Positions 14,301 to 26,300 of a DNA stretch of 64,000 nt are shown in pieces. A model generated the notes under the pieces. It was not told the DNA's origin and ran no database searches. It was given only the letters and a program-made list of their open reading frames with translations. Origin of the DNA: Atrichornis clamosus (taxonomy: Eukaryota; Chordata; Aves; Passeriformes; Menuridae); contig WBMZ01010840.1 of assembly GCA_013400975.1 (NCBI GenBank), positions 62,001 to 126,000 on the forward strand, in the 5' to 3' direction. The translations under genes and the position numbers were made by a program. Within the stretch, counting starts at the first letter, position 1, and each line of letters starts with the position of its first letter.

Positions 14301-17300
14301 CTAGAATATCTCCAATAAGGGAGACTCCACAGCCTCTCGGGGCAATCTATTCCAGTACTTGGTCACCTGCACAGCAAAGAAGTTCTGCCTCATGTTCAAG
14401 TGGAACTTCTATGCATCAGTTTCTGCCCGTTGCCTCAAGAGGCCTTTTGGTTGGCACCACCGAGAAGAGCCCAGCTCCATCCTCTTGACACCCTCCCTTA
14501 AGATATTTATATACATTGATGAGGTCCCCTCTCAATCATCTCTTCTCACATCTGAACAGGCCCATCTCCCTCAGCCTCTTCTTGTAAGAGAGATGCCCCA
14601 GTCCCTGAATCATCTTTGTCACTTTCCTCTCTTCACTCGCTCCAAGAGTTCCAAGTCTCTCTTGTACTGAGGAGCCCAGAACTGGACACAGCACTCCAGA
14701 TGCAGCCTCACTAATTGCTCTAGGCAAAGAAGTAAACATATATATTCACAACTTTTAGAAATTGCTAGTATGTCCTGATGATCATGTTTTTCATGATACC
14801 ATGTAAATGTGGAAAAATAACAGTTCTCTTTGTTCTTCTACCAGTTGAATCATTTGGACCATTACCTTGGCTTTAATGTGATGAAATTTTTTTTATTATA
14901 AACTTAACTGCCAAGTTACTCAATTTGAATGACTGAAGTTTGGTTTTTTCATGTAGGAGTTTGTGATTGTGATAAGTAAGAAATCAGTTTCTTTTCAGTG
15001 TAATTTAAAACTGCCTCACTTGAAAATGATGCACTTTGCCAGCACAGACCCTAGTTAAGTGTTACTCCAGACAATTGCTGTGAAATATGAAAGAAATAAT
15101 GAACTGTGTGTTTTTTACATATATTAGCTAAAAAGAAGAAGAAGCCAAAGCTCTTGAACAAGTTTGATAAGACCATTAAAGCTGAACTAGATGCTGCAGA
15201 AAAACTACGTAAAAAAGTAAGTTTTGCATGCTTCACCCAGGACTGTAGGCAGCGGACAAAAATGAATAAAATAAAAACTTAGAAAAAGGGAGAATAAATT
15301 TTGGATTATGTTTTGTAAAATTAGATTTTTAAAATAATCACTGCATATTTGTCCTTCAAGTTTAATTTCTGCTGGAGAGTTTATCTTAAATTTTTTCAAG
15401 TCATACGTGTGTATCTGTTCATGTGTGCTTGCTCACTGTTAACCTTGCTTAACCATTGAATTTCCACTTAAGTGAATCACGTGGAGCAGGGTTAGTTCTG
15501 TCCTGTCACTGTTGTCCAGTTGACTACTGAATTCAGCTTGAGTCAGAGAACTTGCTCTGTGTGTGTGGCATGGATCTCTCAGTAAGCGTTTGGATGCCTC
15601 GTGAGCGTTAGGTGCAGATCTTCGAAGTGGCTGTTGTTTCTGTTGGGATTCTGCACGTGTCCTGGGAGTGCCTCTGCTCCTCTACAGCTGCTTAGAGGGC
15701 AAAGCAGATGTTCCTGCTTCTCACCAGTGGCTGCAAGACCTTAACATCAATCAGTCAGTTCGGGTAGTTCTGATTTCAGTAATTTGACTATGAATAGCAA
15801 ACAAAGAAAAAAAACCCAGCAAGTAAATGAGCTCTTCAGTCATCTCCTGTTATAGCTTCCAATTTTATTATTTTATTTGAGTATTTCAGAAAACAAGACT
15901 TTTGCAGAGATGTCTCTTTTCCAGATGTGAGATTAAACAGTGAAGCAAGACTGTGGCTGTTAAAAATCTTAGATCTGAAGTCTTTTGAATGTAGGTCTTG
16001 TAAAAACCCTGGTATGCCTCACAGACAGTCCTAGCATGTAAAGAACAACTGCAGGTCTTTGTTGTACCCTAGGTTTGAGGTGGATGAGCAATGAGAGACG
16101 TTATTTCCAGTACAGTACAATAAAAACCAATTTGGTCATGGCAAGTGCAGGATTATTCTTGATTTTCAGTACACACTGTGCAGTTTTGACTTTATCTTGC
16201 CATCTCTGCAGCCTCAGAGTTCTGGTAGGTCTGTGATGGTACTGGAGGGCTATTGCATAGACAACACTAACCTCAGGCTGCCACTGCTGCTGTTCTTCAC
16301 TAGAAGCCTTCTTTACATGTTAGAATACAAAAACAAAAGGAATTTTCATGTTCCTTGTTACTTATGCAATTGATTAATCAGAAAAAGGCATAATAGAAAC
16401 TTTTGATGAGCCTGTAGGGTCAGTTTGTTGACCCTCTTTTCCTGCTGTGTCTCTTGGTAAGTTACAGATAGTCATGCATGTCATGTAGGATTCAGGATAA
16501 ATTTAGGAACAAATCAGACATGTGATATTTGAAGATAGCAAGGCAGTTGTGTATAATAGCCCACTCATCTTTATAAAGCTGTAAGAGGTAGAAGTGGCAG
16601 CAAGGTCTATTGCCAAATATTGCCAAGCAGGGCTTAGCACCTATTTAACAGTGGGGCTGTTTCTTCTCAGCTTCCATCTGTGCTTGGTAATCAACATCCA
16701 TCACGAGATTGACATCCACAGTGAGTGTACCATAGTGACGTTTGGACTTTGTGTGAGACAGAGAAGAGACACAGGACACGTGTGAGGTGTCCTGAGGGAC
16801 ACTGTTATGCAAACATTTGGAGGACGCTGCCACACCCTATGGATGAGTCTGCAGTATTTCCCCTAGAAGAACTGTAATGATGATAGTGTTCATCATGAGA
16901 GGTGTGCAGAGAGAAAATTTCTGCCTATGTCTAGAACTTTCTTCTTATTCTGTTATATTCTGTCTGGATTTTGTTATAAGACAGGTTGTTGTCATGTCAG
17001 CATTTTGTCCAGTCAACAAAGGGAAAGTGAATAAAATAGGTGAAAGAACCCAAGATATTCATTTTAACAAAGGAAAGTAGATTATATTGTTTCATAAATA
17101 ATGACAATGAATTTCTCTTAAGAAGGCAGTCCCAACAAAAGTATGAGTGAAAACTGTTGATTCAGTCTGTATTGTTTATTTTACGCTTGTCCTTTAATTG
17201 TGGAAACTGATGTGTTATTAGGCCATGCTGATAAATATCTCCACTTTCCAGGGAAAAGTTGAAGAAGCTCTAAGAGCCTTTGAAGCATTAGTGAATCAAT

Positions 17301-20300
17301 ATCCACAAAGTCCTCGAGCAAGATATGGGAAAGCACAGGTACTTAGAAAAAAAGTTGTAATATTAAAAAAACTAAAATAAACTTTTTTTTTACCAGTAGA
17401 GTTATAAACACCAGTCAGAATCAATTTATAAATTTATGGAGGTTTCCTAGGTAAAAAAAAAGTCATGTGCTCTGACATATCTCTCTCAGTCAACTCTCCT
17501 TCCCCAATTACTTTGGTAGCTTTTGTCTAACTTCAGTGGGAAGTATTGTAAATAACACAAGAATAAGATACATCCTGCAGATCTCAGGAGAACTGTCAGG
17601 TGAATGGTAAGAGATAAATACCAACTAATGGCCCAGTGCAGGAACAACAGGCAGAACTGAGCTGTTACATACTGTTTGCTGTAGCTGGTAAATCAGTTTG
17701 TCAGTCAGCTCTGGAATAAATGCTGCTTTTTGCTCTAGTGGGAATAGGGAAGAGGATTTGGAGTTTTTATAGAGAGAGTGTTAAAGGATAAAGAAGGCAA
17801 ATTCTTGGGCAAGGAGGCTTAATCAGCTTTTTCTTGTGGAGCGAGTTGTGTTTCAGGTGTTCCCTCACAAAAAAAACCCCAAACTCCAGAAGGCATTCGT
17901 AATACTTTTGAGCTGTGTTGGGATGTCTCAGAAGGGAATAATCTTTGAATTTTCAAAAATAGTAGGATAATCCTGCTGCACTAGGAGTAACAAAAGTCTC
18001 CTTGAACTCATATTAATCAAGATGAACAAAGTGAAGCCCTCACTGTAGGAAGGAATTGTGCTGTTAGACAATTAATGAGGACCTTGGAGTCACAACCAGT
18101 GTTCACTTGGTTGATAATAGTCATGCTAAAACCAAAGCCATGATTATCCAAAAAACAGTCACACAAGCACTTGATGCACACCAGACCAAATACTTCAGTG
18201 CTCTCTGTGCATCACAGTCTGCTGAACTTTTTGCAGTAGGAGATCACTTTAATTCATGTAAGTGATGGACTTATATCCGTTAAGTTATGCTTTTAATATT
18301 TACCATTTTTTTACAAATCTCATTATATCTCTGCTTTTAGGGAGAAGGGCAGATCACTGGAGCCAGTTATGAAGCTTATTCTCATTCAGAATTCCCACCT
18401 CAGTGACACAACTTCATTTGTCCATTCCCAACAATTTATAGTCACTTCCTTCTACTTTAGTAATCTGTGAAAGGTCAATACAGACCAAGATCTGAAGTAA
18501 TAAATAGATGCACTTTCTGGGAGTGTCTAAAAGCAGGGAAGAATTAATTTTCTGTAGCCTTTTCAGGTTCATACAAGCATTTTACTGAACAGTCATATTA
18601 ATATTATCAATGACAATTTTACTGGATCCAGTATGTGTAAGTTAAAGCTGTTTGAAGGAACAGGAAAACCATGGGCTTCAGACAGATGAATTATTAATAT
18701 GATTTACATTGTAACATGGTATTATTTTTAAATAAGTATTCATACCAACAAAATTAATTTAAATTTGCTATTTCTTATCACTAACTAAAAGCAAAACAGC
18801 AGAGAAAGGTAAGGTTAAAGGCCTCAAAGGTTAAAGGTAAAGAAAGTCAAGCATTCACCACAAGTGTACTTCTCCATTTCTATGAAGCATAAACCAATAT
18901 TATATGCTAATTTTGTAGATTCGGTTTTTAAGAAGACAATCCTTTTTCTGGATCTTTCAATAGCTTTAAGAGACAACTTAGCTTTAAGAGACAACTCTTT
19001 TCCAAAAAAGTTCTGCAAAAGATTTCATTATTAACGTGTTTTCCACAAATATGAACAATTCCTTATTTGATGTCTGGACTACACTTGAGCCAGATAAAAA
19101 AATACCCTACAGAAATCATTAGTGTCTTTACAGATGAAAAGAACAATAGAGAGGTTTTTAACCTCCTTATGTAACTTATAGCATCAATATACTGGTGAAT
19201 TTATGCTAACAATTTTTGCTTTTTACTTATGTAGCTTTAATATCCTTTGCCCTGCAATTCCTTTGAAAAAAAAGGAAAAATAAATTTCCTAGTGAATGTA
19301 CATCAGAAAAAATAAATTATTGCTTAAAAGTGATTTCTGAAGTTGTCTCTGAAAGCTGCTTGATGAACTGTTTGGCTGAGTAACCATATTGTTTGGTATT
19401 TCCAATACTGTTTTGAAGCAACTCAAGGAAAAAATTAAAGGACAGAAGTCCAAAAAGATTTCAGATACTTGCTACAGCATGTAGATACTTGCTACATAAC
19501 ATAGTTGAAGCAATTTCATTTAATGTGTATGATTGATGCAACTCTGAATTTAAATAGACCAACAAGACCTTCTGCATCTGTACGGCTTGTGATGCATCTC
19601 CCCTGGCTCTGAAAATTGACTTAAGAAAGAACATAAGCCAATAAATACAGAAATATTTGGGAAGAATGGAATAAACACCTGAAAATGCATGCATTTGTAT
19701 AAACAATTCAAAGTAAGCCTTTAAAAATTCTGCATTTGAGACATAGTCTTGTTCAGGTGTGGAAGCAAAGTATGAAAATGCCTTACCACAGGTGAAATCA
19801 GTCACAGCTTCTATTAGATTCGCTGAAGCTGTAATTTCACTGCAGAGAGCTCATATATCCTTTGGTCTGCTTCTGAATTTGATGAACAAGTTTAAGTTTT
19901 GAAAGAGTTGTATGGTATGTATTCTGTCAACATATGCAAGAGAAAAGGCAATTCCTAATTCATTTTCCAAGAGAGAGTGTAAATTTTGTGTCAGAACAGA
20001 TGAAGATGTGTGTTGGTGTGTTTTGATCTGTGTATTGCTTCCAGAGTGAGACCTAGTTTGCAAATAGTCCATAGGCAAAATTTTGCATTTCGTCTGTGTT
20101 ATTAAAACACATTGCTTCATTTTTTTCTGGAAGCAGAAATTGTGAATTCTACAAATATTAATCAAAAATCTGTGTTAATGTAAGTTTTAGGTGCAAATTT
20201 TTCTCCTACTTCTCCTTTCCAACAGTTTGTAGGTAGCAAGATTTATTGGTACTTCTAATGTACTTTTCCATAAAGGACAAGCCATAGTCTAAGAACTGCA

Positions 20301-23300
20301 TAGTTTGTCTGGTAAGAAAAGACTTCTTTTTAAGACTAATAATGTGTCCTAATAATGGTTTTGTGATTCTTTCTAGTCTGAAGATGACTTAGCTGAGAAA
20401 ATGAGAAGCAATGAGATACTGCAACAAGCTATCAACACTTACGATGAGGTGGTTAGTCTGCCAAATGTCCCTTCAGATCTGATAAAATTGAGCTTGAAAC
20501 GAGAAGCAGACAGGCAGCAGTTCCTTGGTGAGTTTTGAGGATGGTGTAAAAATTATGGAAGTTGTGTGAGCAAAGGATTTAAAGAGATCGCTAAAGGCTT
20601 AGAAGTGCCAATTCCATTGAATTTTTGGTAGGACTTGTCTTCCTAATATCTTAAATGAAAAACACTTTCAAGTTATTTAAAGTTTTTCTAGAGAACTAGT
20701 GTCAATAATTTGCTTGTATAGTAATAGTGCCTGTAGAAAGCTGCAGTGGATGCTATGAGAAGTTATGATGAGAGGTGGTCAAAAATTTTTATTGACAGAA
20801 AAATAAAAAAAATTTATTTTTCTACAAGCAGAAGAAAATCAAGAGAAAATTAATGGCATAAGCAGAGTAAACATACTCAGAATAAGCTTCCAGTAAACAT
20901 AGAGAAGAATGGAATTGAACATGGGGATAACATCCCTGAGATTTAGGTTTAGACTGTAGTTTTAGATCTCAATTCTGTCATGTGTGAGAAGTGCTGAATA
21001 GTACATGAGGCACAATCAACTTTGGAGAAAAGAGTTCTCTTCCCATGGGTTGGATTTTTAATAGCAAATTGGTTTGATCTAGCTTAGCAAGACCTAATGC
21101 AGGAAGTCAAGAAACATACTTAATTTTAAGTGCTTAAAGCATGATAAATTTCATAATAGAGGTAGAAATATTGCTTGATGCTAGAAATTAATTTAATTAC
21201 TTAATTAAGTTTATTATTATATGCTTACTTAGTCTTGTCCAGTGCTTTGATGTCTGTGTATGGTAGAGCAGCCAAAGCTTAAATAATGTTACTGCTGCAC
21301 TGTGAAGGGTTCTCCACAAGAGGCTACCATAACACTGCGTGATAACAGTGATCCCTGAAATATTCCTGGTATGGCTACACCCCCACTGTCAGCCAAGCAG
21401 CTGAATGTGCTCCTTTCTGCACGAGTTTTTTCAAGTTCTCCTCATCAATTGTTAGTGGAAGTGGAGCAGTTGCCTCTGGTTTGTGTTTTCTTAGATGTTT
21501 TGTTAATGTCTTGCTGCTGTTACTTGCACCTGCAATTGTAATTAAGTCCTTTTCAATCAAATCAGGTCGCATGAGGGGTTCCCTGGTTACTCTACAGAAA
21601 TTAGTTCAGCTGTTTCCCAGTGATACTTCATTCAAGAATGACCTTGGTGTTGGTTACCTCTTGATAGGAGATAACAGCAATGCTAAGAAAGTATATGAAG
21701 AGGTGAGTTTCCATTCTGGCCAAGAAAAGTATTATTTGCATTCATATGTTCGTTTGAAAGATTGATTGCTTTTAACTTTTTAGTTGTTAAACATGTCACA
21801 TGTGAGGTTTCGAAGGGTTAATATAGACACAATTTTTTTTCTAGTGCAGTTATCTTCTAATTTTAATTCAGGTTTTCTGATACTGTCATGATAAGTTTTT
21901 CCTCGTTGTCAGAGGAATGCAGATTTTTTTCATATGCTTAATAATAAATGAAATCTTTTACGTTCTAGTAGTTATGTTTGGAATATATTGACAACACATC
22001 TAGATGTATGTGATGTGTGATATATAATGCATGGAAAGCAGAAGTAAGCTAGTTTTTTTACAGGAAGAGCATCTCTAACCATGTGATCAAGTAGTTCAGT
22101 ACTCACACACCTATTTAACCTTTGTTTTTTTCATCTTTTTATAGGCAGCTTAAATTCTGTTTTTCTTTCATGATGTTTATAGTGTGGACAGTTCATTGGA
22201 TTTATATTCCTGTCTTATACTATGGTTATCAGGCTGGGGAAACTTCACTGCCAGGAAAGGCCACTCTGCTCCTGTGATCTAGAAACCCTGTTAACATCTG
22301 GCAACTGTCTGGCATACGTGGAGCCTGACTTCACTGGTAGAGCACAAGCTGTCACACCCGACCAGGGATGTTCGTGGTGGTGCTCGTGTAGGACAGGCCT
22401 GGTGCGGTCATCGGCTGGCTGTGTAGGCTGGAGAGGGGGCAGTGTGATTAGCAGCATCTCCTGAGAATTAAGGCCCAGTTTTCCATCTCCCACTTCTGAG
22501 AGCCTGAAGGGATCCTCATCTCTGGTAGTTTCTCAAAAAGAAGGAGGGTATTCAACCACATGGTTGGAAGCAGGAGCCAAATACAAGCAATAGCATTTTT
22601 TTTGATTCAGCTCCACTGGTAGTCTCAGATGTTGCCAGAATAATGTTTGCTTTGCTACTTTGGCTACTTTGTAGGTCCCTCCATAAAATGTTTCTGTTTG
22701 ATAATTTTTGGCTTGCTGTCAGCAATTTTCTCAGAGGATTGGAAGCATCAGCCTTTAAAGATAGAATTTATTAAACAAACCTGATACTCAAGCTGCAAGG
22801 AACTTGAGAAAACAAAAACATGCTCCTTTTGGACAGGATCTTTCTTTGCAATTATTCAGTGTTTTGCTGCAAACAACATAGTTTCTCAATATCAATAATG
22901 ACAGGAATTTTTATACATGGAAGAAGGTAATGAATTTGCTATTTAATTACTTTAATACTGAGTTTTATATACTTCAGAAGGAATATATAGGGCTCTGATT
23001 AAGAATAGATATGCAAAATAAGAACTGGTGTGCTTTTAATATATTGTTTTCCATTCTTCAGTGTAATCTGAAATGTAATTACTCCGTTTTGCAGTTCACT
23101 AACACTGAAATAGAATAAATCATAGTGATGTTCTGTCCTTGTAAAAGAAAAACAAATCAATTTTTTAAAAAGGAGTTGGATTTATTTTTTTCTTTTTTTA
23201 TTTATGGTGGGTTTGTCCATATTTTAGATATTCTTCTGGCTGAATTACAACACAGTAATGTAATTTTATTGTAATTCAGGATAAATTTACACTAAGAATT

Positions 23301-26300
23301 TTAAGAAAGAATACACAGCCGAGGAAGCAGGGAGAAGCTGATGTGTACCTGCTTTCATTCTTGGTTCTGCTGAAGGCTTCTTACATTATTCTGAGCAGGT
23401 TGCTTAGGGCCTCCGTGGCCTACTCTGGAGCGCTTTGCTCAGCTGTTGCAATGCATATTTAGAAAGTGATTGCCATATGGTTTTGAGCTCCTGCTATAGG
23501 TGCTCAGGTTCTCTGCAGAGTCAGTGGAGACAGCTGGACCAAACTGTGGATGGTGGTTCTGAGGGCCTCCAGAGACATCTTGCTCTTCCCATGATTTTTG
23601 AAAAAAACGCAGAAACTTCTGGAGTGTGACTCAATCCTTCTCATTAGTGTAGTCTTTTGATAGAAAAATGTCAAGAAAGCACAGACAAGAGCATGAACTC
23701 AGTCCTGCACAGTAGATGCCTCTGATATTTATGAGTCCTGAACTGTAAGAATGTTCATACATTTTATTCAAGTGTTTTTTAACACTTGGGCATCTTAGAA
23801 AGCATGGGCATCTTAGAAGATAGAGCAGAGTTCAGGACACATCCTCAAGAGAACATACCCCTTGTTCAACTTTAAGTCTCAGCTTTTTGTTGATTTCCCT
23901 CTAGTCTCATTCATTTGTCTAACTTCTTATGTATATAGTACTGTTTCTGCTGCTCAGGAAAATTCCTGAATGTTTAAACACTCTTCTCTGCAAAGCAACG
24001 TAAACTCCAAATTTCCCATTTCCTGGGAATCTGCTAGATTCATGGGCAAAAGGTGCCTTTACTTCCTACTGGAGCATTTAAATCTTAATTCAATGTTACC
24101 AATCTGTGTTAAGCATGGACTGAGCATGTGCAACCAGCTGGACCCTTCACAGGCACTGTTCCCCACGTGGGATCACACAGGCACTGTTCCCCACGTGGGA
24201 TCACACAGGCACTGTTCCCCACATGGGATCACAGTACATAGCATTTCAGACCAGACTCACCCTAGCTTGCATCATCTCCAGGGAATTGAATAAAAACACA
24301 AAGAATCCTGGTGGATGAAAACTTTCTGCTTTTGCTTTACATTTAATAGCCAGTTTATTTATTTTGCATTCAATTCTTATTTTGCTTTCCAAATTTGGTA
24401 CATCTCAGCAGCTTATTTTAAAAGTCTTTAATATGCTTCTTCTTTTAGCTACAGAAGCAATGTGTATAAACACTGTGAGCCTCAGATCAGAGAGTTTTTT
24501 CCTTCCAACTGTAGTGTGGTGTAGTATAACTGACCCAAAATGCACTTTCCTAGTTTGTGTTTGCCAGAATTTTTGCTGAACCACAGATGGAAAATGGTGT
24601 CCAACTGCAGAGGATTTCAATTTTGCCTCTAATATTAAGTCATTTCCTTTTGAACATTGCACATAGGGACATGGAAACGTGCTGTTAAAGGTAGTCCTGG
24701 TAGTATTCAGACCTATTTTTATTTTTGAAGAAAACATAACTTTAAAAGTAGTTCTGGTAGAATTAAGAATTATTTTTGGTTTCAAACTTCTACAGATTAT
24801 AAAAGAATACAGCAGAAGAGAGCTTTATAAGACTGGTTACTCTGCTAATAGCACTTTTTCTGCCTGCCATGCTGAGGCATGTGTGCATGGCTCAGTGCAG
24901 CATTATACAGACATGCATAAGCCAGCTCTGATTGAGCTATCTCAGGTACCAAAACCAGAATATCCACATTAACACAGTACTCTGCCCTGGCTAATTAGCT
25001 GTTGATAGCCCCAGAGGTTAATTTCTGTATTCATGATTAATATTTAATGGGCTATGAGCAGTTTAGTAAAACTTATTTCTAAACATAATTAATATTGCAT
25101 GCAGCAACAGCAACAGAGTAATACAATTTACATTAAATACTTCCAGTGTAATTTCTGCTGATTGTATCTCTTTGCTTCTCTTTAGGGGCTCTGAATGTAG
25201 ATCATTCCTTAATGCAACTCGGCATAGTTTAAATGAACCGTAATACAGAAAGTTCTATTCTGTCTTAATTAATCAGGTAGCTTTATCCTATAGTTAAAGA
25301 AACTGTAACAAAATTATATGGCTAATAAATATTTCTGTCAGTCATTTCATTTCACCCTGCAGGTACAGATTCTTGGATCAAAATAATTATACACAGAATG
25401 CTGTAGTCCAAAGGCATAGGATGCATAAGGTGGTAGCGTATTCTCATCCTAGGGATCAGACTCATCCTTATGGTGGTACTTTTTGCAAATACGATGGACT
25501 TCAGATTATTTGTTCCTTCATAATAATTCTTTTCTGCCAAAATAAGTGAAATGCTGCTATTTTTAACTCCTAACATTTTACACCCACATTGCTGTGATTT
25601 TTAGTTTTGCTTGGATGTAGCTGGTATGTGACAAGGTTTGAGAAAAGAGAGAAATTGGTCCACAGGACTTGTTATGGTTTTGGTTGTAATTATTTTGATT
25701 GGAAAATGATGTTAGACAGTGACTGAAAAAGGCAGAGGGAAGTAACTATAACGTATGCAGGCATTTTATCCATGGCATAAGTTTAGTAGCTTCAGAAATG
25801 GATTTAGGCAAGAGAAATTGCTCATCTGTCTGTTTTGTATTTAGCAGCTGTCTAGACATTCAGTGGGTATCAGCCTCTGTAATTCCACTGACTGCCAGGC
25901 TCCTGTGATGATCCTCACAGACCCTCATAGACAGAGGGTCTATCCTGCTAGGACTGGCCACCCTTATTTTTAGGAGTGAAAAGGTGTAAAAAGAGATTAA
26001 CTTGACCATGTAATTGATATTGCATAGAGCTACAAATTATACTGAATATATACATCATAGAAATGCAGAGCTGGAAAGCAGATCAAGACATTCTCTACTT
26101 TTCCCCTTGGCTGAGGCAGACCAAATGCACTTAAATTATCTGGGTGGTGTTGGGGGGTGTGTGTTTCAGAACTCAGGCAGGCCAGCTCACACCTGTCCTA
26201 CAGCTGTCCCTGTACTCCCAAATCTTTCTCTTGCACAGTCCCCATGAAATATCCCTCTCTGGATGTTTGTCCATAAGTTTTCCTTTTCTGCAAAATTAAG

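Larger units (their letters stand above)
2363..15127 (+). other. ASPH: ASPH intron, 12.8 kb, repeat-rich
   Basis: This is the largest intron in the window. It holds a minus-strand CR1 joined to an LTR (2590-3925), a solo LTR (5553-5879), a short CR1 tail (about 7956-8065) and two opposed CR1 pieces (14075-14735). The rest is AT-rich with no exon I could place. A short CCAA-type simple repeat lies at 6952-6966. Confidence 0.75.
17339..20376 (+). other. ASPH: ASPH intron, 3.0 kb
   Basis: AT-rich. It holds two small local duplications (18961-18996 and 19463-19496). Minus-strand open frames at 19461-19805 and 19851-20165 look like chance frames. No transposon was recognised. Confidence 0.7.

Noticed and set aside
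21375..21572. Minus-strand frame with a [12 protein letters not shown] stretch, faintly like a BED or C2H2 zinc finger
   Set aside because: No paired cysteines are present and it overlaps the ASPH acceptor. A single histidine-spaced motif is too little to call a transposase remnant.
22222..22510. GC-richer patch open on both strands, considered as a retrocopy
   Set aside because: Neither translation resembles a known protein, and no poly(A) tail or target duplication was seen.
24405..24785. 126-codon minus-strand open frame with internal repeats
   Set aside because: The repeated NSTRTTF-type segments come from a diverged DNA duplication. No splice context or known family.
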